NCBI GenBank assembly: GCA_002422985.1
Contig: DITZ01000009.1
Span: 20,633 to 28,589, forward strand
Length of the DNA: 7,957 nt
From: Sphingomonadales bacterium UBA6171
Lineage (GTDB): Bacteria > Pseudomonadota > Alphaproteobacteria > Sphingomonadales > Sphingomonadaceae
Direction: 5' to 3'
Shown here: one piece after another, positions 6,379 through 7,957 of the stretch
Layout of the letters: each line of letters opens with the position of its first letter
Numbering within the stretch: the first letter of the stretch is position 1
Program-made: the position numbers and the translations under genes
The notes under the pieces: generated by a model
The model's input: the letters and a program-made list of their open reading frames with translations, nothing else
Databases searched by the model: none
What the model was told of the DNA's origin: nothing

Positions 6379-6921
6379 ATGAACATCATTTGCGTTCGGA
6401 ATCGTGGAAAACTGCACAGCATCAATCTGTTGGCTTCGCTGTTGCTGTTGAGCGGCACGCCTGCGCTGGCCGCTTCACAGGCAAGAGGCCTGGCCGACAA
6501 CGCCCTTTCACCCGCCTCCGTCTCTGCCATGCAGGCTGGCGACGCCGCGCTTGCCCGACGCGAAACCCAGCTGGCGATTGACAGTTTCGAAGCCGCGCTC
6601 GCCGCGGATCCGCGCAATGTCGCCGCCTTCGTCGGCCTCGCCCGCGCCGCCGAAGCCGATGGCCTGCCCGGCAAGGCAGTGCGCTTCTATCGCGAGGCCC
6701 TCGCCATCAACCCGAACGACCTCTCCATTATCGAGGCGCAGGGCAACGCTTTCCTTGCGCGCGGCGCCAGGGGCCGGGCGGAAGCCAATCTGGACCGGCT
6801 GAAGAAGCTCTGCACCGGCGGCTGCCCGGAGGCGGAGCGGCTGACAGCCTCCATCGCCCGCACCGCCACCGCCGCCACAACTGCCGTCGCCACAACCACG
6901 GCCAGCGCAGAACGGCCCTGA
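6379..6921 (+). CDS. Small exported TPR protein with CxxxC and an Ala/Thr-rich tail
   Basis: The 180-residue product has a basic N-terminus (VRNRGKLHS), a hydrophobic core at about 15-27 (NLLASLLLLSGTP) and a likely signal-peptidase I site after Ala31 (PALA then ASQA). The mature protein should therefore be periplasmic. Two TPR units are clear: about 50-80 (AGDAALARRETQLAIDSFEAAL) and 84-117 (GLARAAEADGLPGKAVRFYREAL), with part of a third to about 145. A CxxxC pair (Cys145, Cys149 in LCTGGC) follows the repeats and could form a disulfide. The last 25 residues are Ala/Thr-rich and probably disordered. No lipobox is seen. The ATG has GGGA 9 nt upstream (6366-6369); AGGA at 6374-6377 is too close to act. 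The gene lies 50 nt after the methyltransferase and 2 nt before the Zur-like regulator, so it is very probably co-translated with the latter. The function is unknown. Confidence 0.8.
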   Translation: MNIICVRNRGKLHSINLLASLLLLSGTPALAASQARGLADNALSPASVSAMQAGDAALARRETQLAIDSFEAALAADPRNVAAFVGLARAAEADGLPGKAVRFYREALAINPNDLSIIEAQGNAFLARGARGRAEANLDRLKKLCTGGCPEAERLTASIARTATAATTAVATTTASAERP

Positions 6922-6923
6922 GC

Positions 6924-7394
6924 ATGGCGTCCACGGCCCGCGCGCACGATCATTTTCCGGCCGGTGGACCCGATCTGGCCGCGGCCGCGCGCGACGCGCT
7001 GCTGGCGCAGGATGTCGCCTGGACGGCGTTGCGCGCGCAGATATTCGCCGCGCTGGCCGCCGCCGGCGGCCCGGCATCGGCCTATGATGTCGCGGAAAAT
7101 GTCTCCCGCGAGACCGGCCGCCGCATCGCGGCCAACAGCGTCTATCGCATCCTCGATCTGTTCGTGGCGCATAATCTCGCCAAGCGCATCGAAAGCCGCA
7201 ATGCCTATGTGGCCAACAGCCACCCGGCATGCAGCCATGACTGCATCTTTCTTGTCTGCGAAAGCTGCGGCACCATCGCCCATATGGACGATGACCGGCT
7301 GGCCGCGGCCATGCGCGCCGCTGCCGAACGCACCGGCTTCACCCCGGCTCGCCCGGTGCTTGAAGTCATCGGTCGCTGCGCGGCTTGTGCCTGA
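6924..7394 (+). CDS. Fur-family transcriptional regulator, Zur-like
   Basis: This is a cytoplasmic metal-responsive DNA-binding repressor of the Fur superfamily, and it looks closest to the zinc-uptake regulator Zur. In the 156-residue product the winged helix spans about 32-92 (ALRAQIFAALAAAGG, AYDVAENVSRETG, recognition helix near NSVYRILDLF 71-80, wing to RIES). The dimerisation domain follows, with two CxxC pairs: CESC (Cys112, Cys115) and CAAC (Cys152, Cys155) at the very end. This is the structural zinc site of the family. The NAYV segment and the VLEVIGRCAAC ending match the pattern of E. coli Zur (NSYV, NVIEAHGLCAAC) better than Fur. Between them is a metal-ligand-rich stretch, HPACSHDC (His100, Cys103, His105, Cys107). 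The C-terminal His-rich tail of E. coli Zur is absent. The ATG lies 2 nt after the TPR stop with no ribosome binding site of its own, so translation is probably coupled. I call it Zur-like, with the metal not proven. Confidence 0.88.
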   Translation: MASTARAHDHFPAGGPDLAAAARDALLAQDVAWTALRAQIFAALAAAGGPASAYDVAENVSRETGRRIAANSVYRILDLFVAHNLAKRIESRNAYVANSHPACSHDCIFLVCESCGTIAHMDDDRLAAAMRAAAERTGFTPARPVLEVIGRCAACA

Positions 7395-7443
7395 ACAGCA
7401 TTTACGTCTTTCCCAACGCGAAACAGGCGTCTAATCTGCCAAT

Positions 7444-7957
7444 ATGACAGATACCAACAAAGCCGGGGCAGGCGCGCCTGCTTATCAACGCCCCGACACC
7501 CCGCTGCTGGACAAGGTGAAACTTCCGGCTGACCTTCGCAAGCTGAGGCCCGATCAGTTGCGCCAGTTCGCCGACGAGCTGCGCACCGAAGTGATCGATG
7601 CCGTTTCCGTGACCGGCGGCCATCTGGGTGCGGGGCTGGGCGTGGTGGAGCTGACCACCGCCATCCATTATGTGTTCAACACGCCGCAAGACCGTCTGGT
7701 GTGGGACGTTGGCCACCAATGCTACCCGCACAAAATCCTTACCGGCCGGCGCAACCGCATCCGCACGCTGCGCACCGGCGGCGGCCTATCGGGCTTCACC
7801 AAGCGCAGCGAATCCGAATATGATCCGTTCGGCGCCGCGCACAGCAGCACCTCCATTTCCGCCGCCCTGGGTTTTGCCATCGCCAACAAGCTGAACGGCA
7901 GGCCCGGCAAGGCGGTTGCGGTTATCGGCGACGGCGCGATGTCGGCCGGCATGGCCT
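7444..7957 (+). CDS. dxs: 1-deoxy-D-xylulose-5-phosphate synthase, N-terminal part (runs off right edge)
   Basis: Dxs condenses pyruvate and glyceraldehyde 3-phosphate, with thiamine diphosphate, into DXP. This is the first step of the MEP isoprenoid pathway and also a source of the thiamine thiazole. The window holds the first 171 of about 640 residues, in an open frame to the edge. Visible motifs are GGHLGAGLGVVELT (58-71, catalytic His60), WDVGHQCYPHKILTGR (87-102), GLSGFTKRSESEYDPFG (114-130), AHSSTSISAALG (132-143) and the thiamine-diphosphate-binding GDGAMSAGMA (162-171). The ATG is fixed by an in-frame TAA at 7432-7434 and by the absence of another early start. No convincing Shine-Dalgarno precedes it. 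The 49-bp gap after the zur-like gene shows no terminator. The residue before His133 is Ala, where E. coli Dxs has Gly; I regard this as a tolerated variant. Confidence 0.97.
   Translation, partial: MTDTNKAGAGAPAYQRPDTPLLDKVKLPADLRKLRPDQLRQFADELRTEVIDAVSVTGGHLGAGLGVVELTTAIHYVFNTPQDRLVWDVGHQCYPHKILTGRRNRIRTLRTGGGLSGFTKRSESEYDPFGAAHSSTSISAALGFAIANKLNGRPGKAVAVIGDGAMSAGMA

Noticed and set aside
6335..6382. 15-codon frame whose TGA overlaps the ATG of the second TPR gene
   Set aside because: The overlap is neat, but the frame has no proper ribosome binding site and no recognisable peptide. It is probably chance in a 50-bp gap.
7395..7443. Promoter for dxs, or a Zur operator near dxs
   Set aside because: TTTCCC-17-TAATCT is too weak a match, and no AT-rich Zur-type palindrome is seen here or elsewhere in the window.

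Overview
The window is high-GC (roughly two-thirds G+C by eye) chromosomal DNA. It most resembles an alphaproteobacterium of the Sphingomonadales. This placement rests on protein character and on the grouping of guaB, an RsmB/NOP-type methyltransferase and exported TPR proteins. It is an inference from recognition, not from a search. Every gene recognised is a housekeeping or ordinary regulatory gene. I see no tRNA, rRNA, insertion sequence, integrase, CRISPR array or phage gene.

Layout. The left third is a minus-strand block read right to left: nusB (transcription antitermination), thiL (thiamine-monophosphate kinase, 5 nt after nusB if its CTG start is right), then hppA (membrane proton-pumping pyrophosphatase), which runs off the left edge. 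A divergent control region of about 370 bp (1895-2263) follows. It holds a 9-bp tandem repeat and a 14-bp inverted copy of it. The rest is a plus-strand series: an exported TPR protein, guaB (IMP dehydrogenase), an RsmB/NOP-family rRNA cytosine methyltransferase, a second small exported TPR protein, a Zur-like Fur-family regulator 2 nt behind it, and the start of dxs (first enzyme of the MEP isoprenoid pathway), which runs off the right edge.

How the genes relate. ThiL makes thiamine diphosphate, the cofactor Dxs needs, and Dxs also makes the DXP used in thiamine thiazole synthesis. The two genes are probably not co-regulated, since they lie in different transcription units. NusB acts in rRNA transcription, and the RsmB/NOP-family enzyme is probably an rRNA methyltransferase. 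GuaB makes the committed precursor of GTP. The two TPR proteins carry signal peptides and probably act in the periplasm; their function is unknown.

No obvious new system is present. The points worth a second look are a thiL reading frame with no ATG, GTG or TTG before its conserved Asp-Asp motif, the repeat structure between nusB and the TPR gene, and a Zur-like protein lacking two classical regulatory zinc ligands while carrying alternative His/Cys residues nearby.
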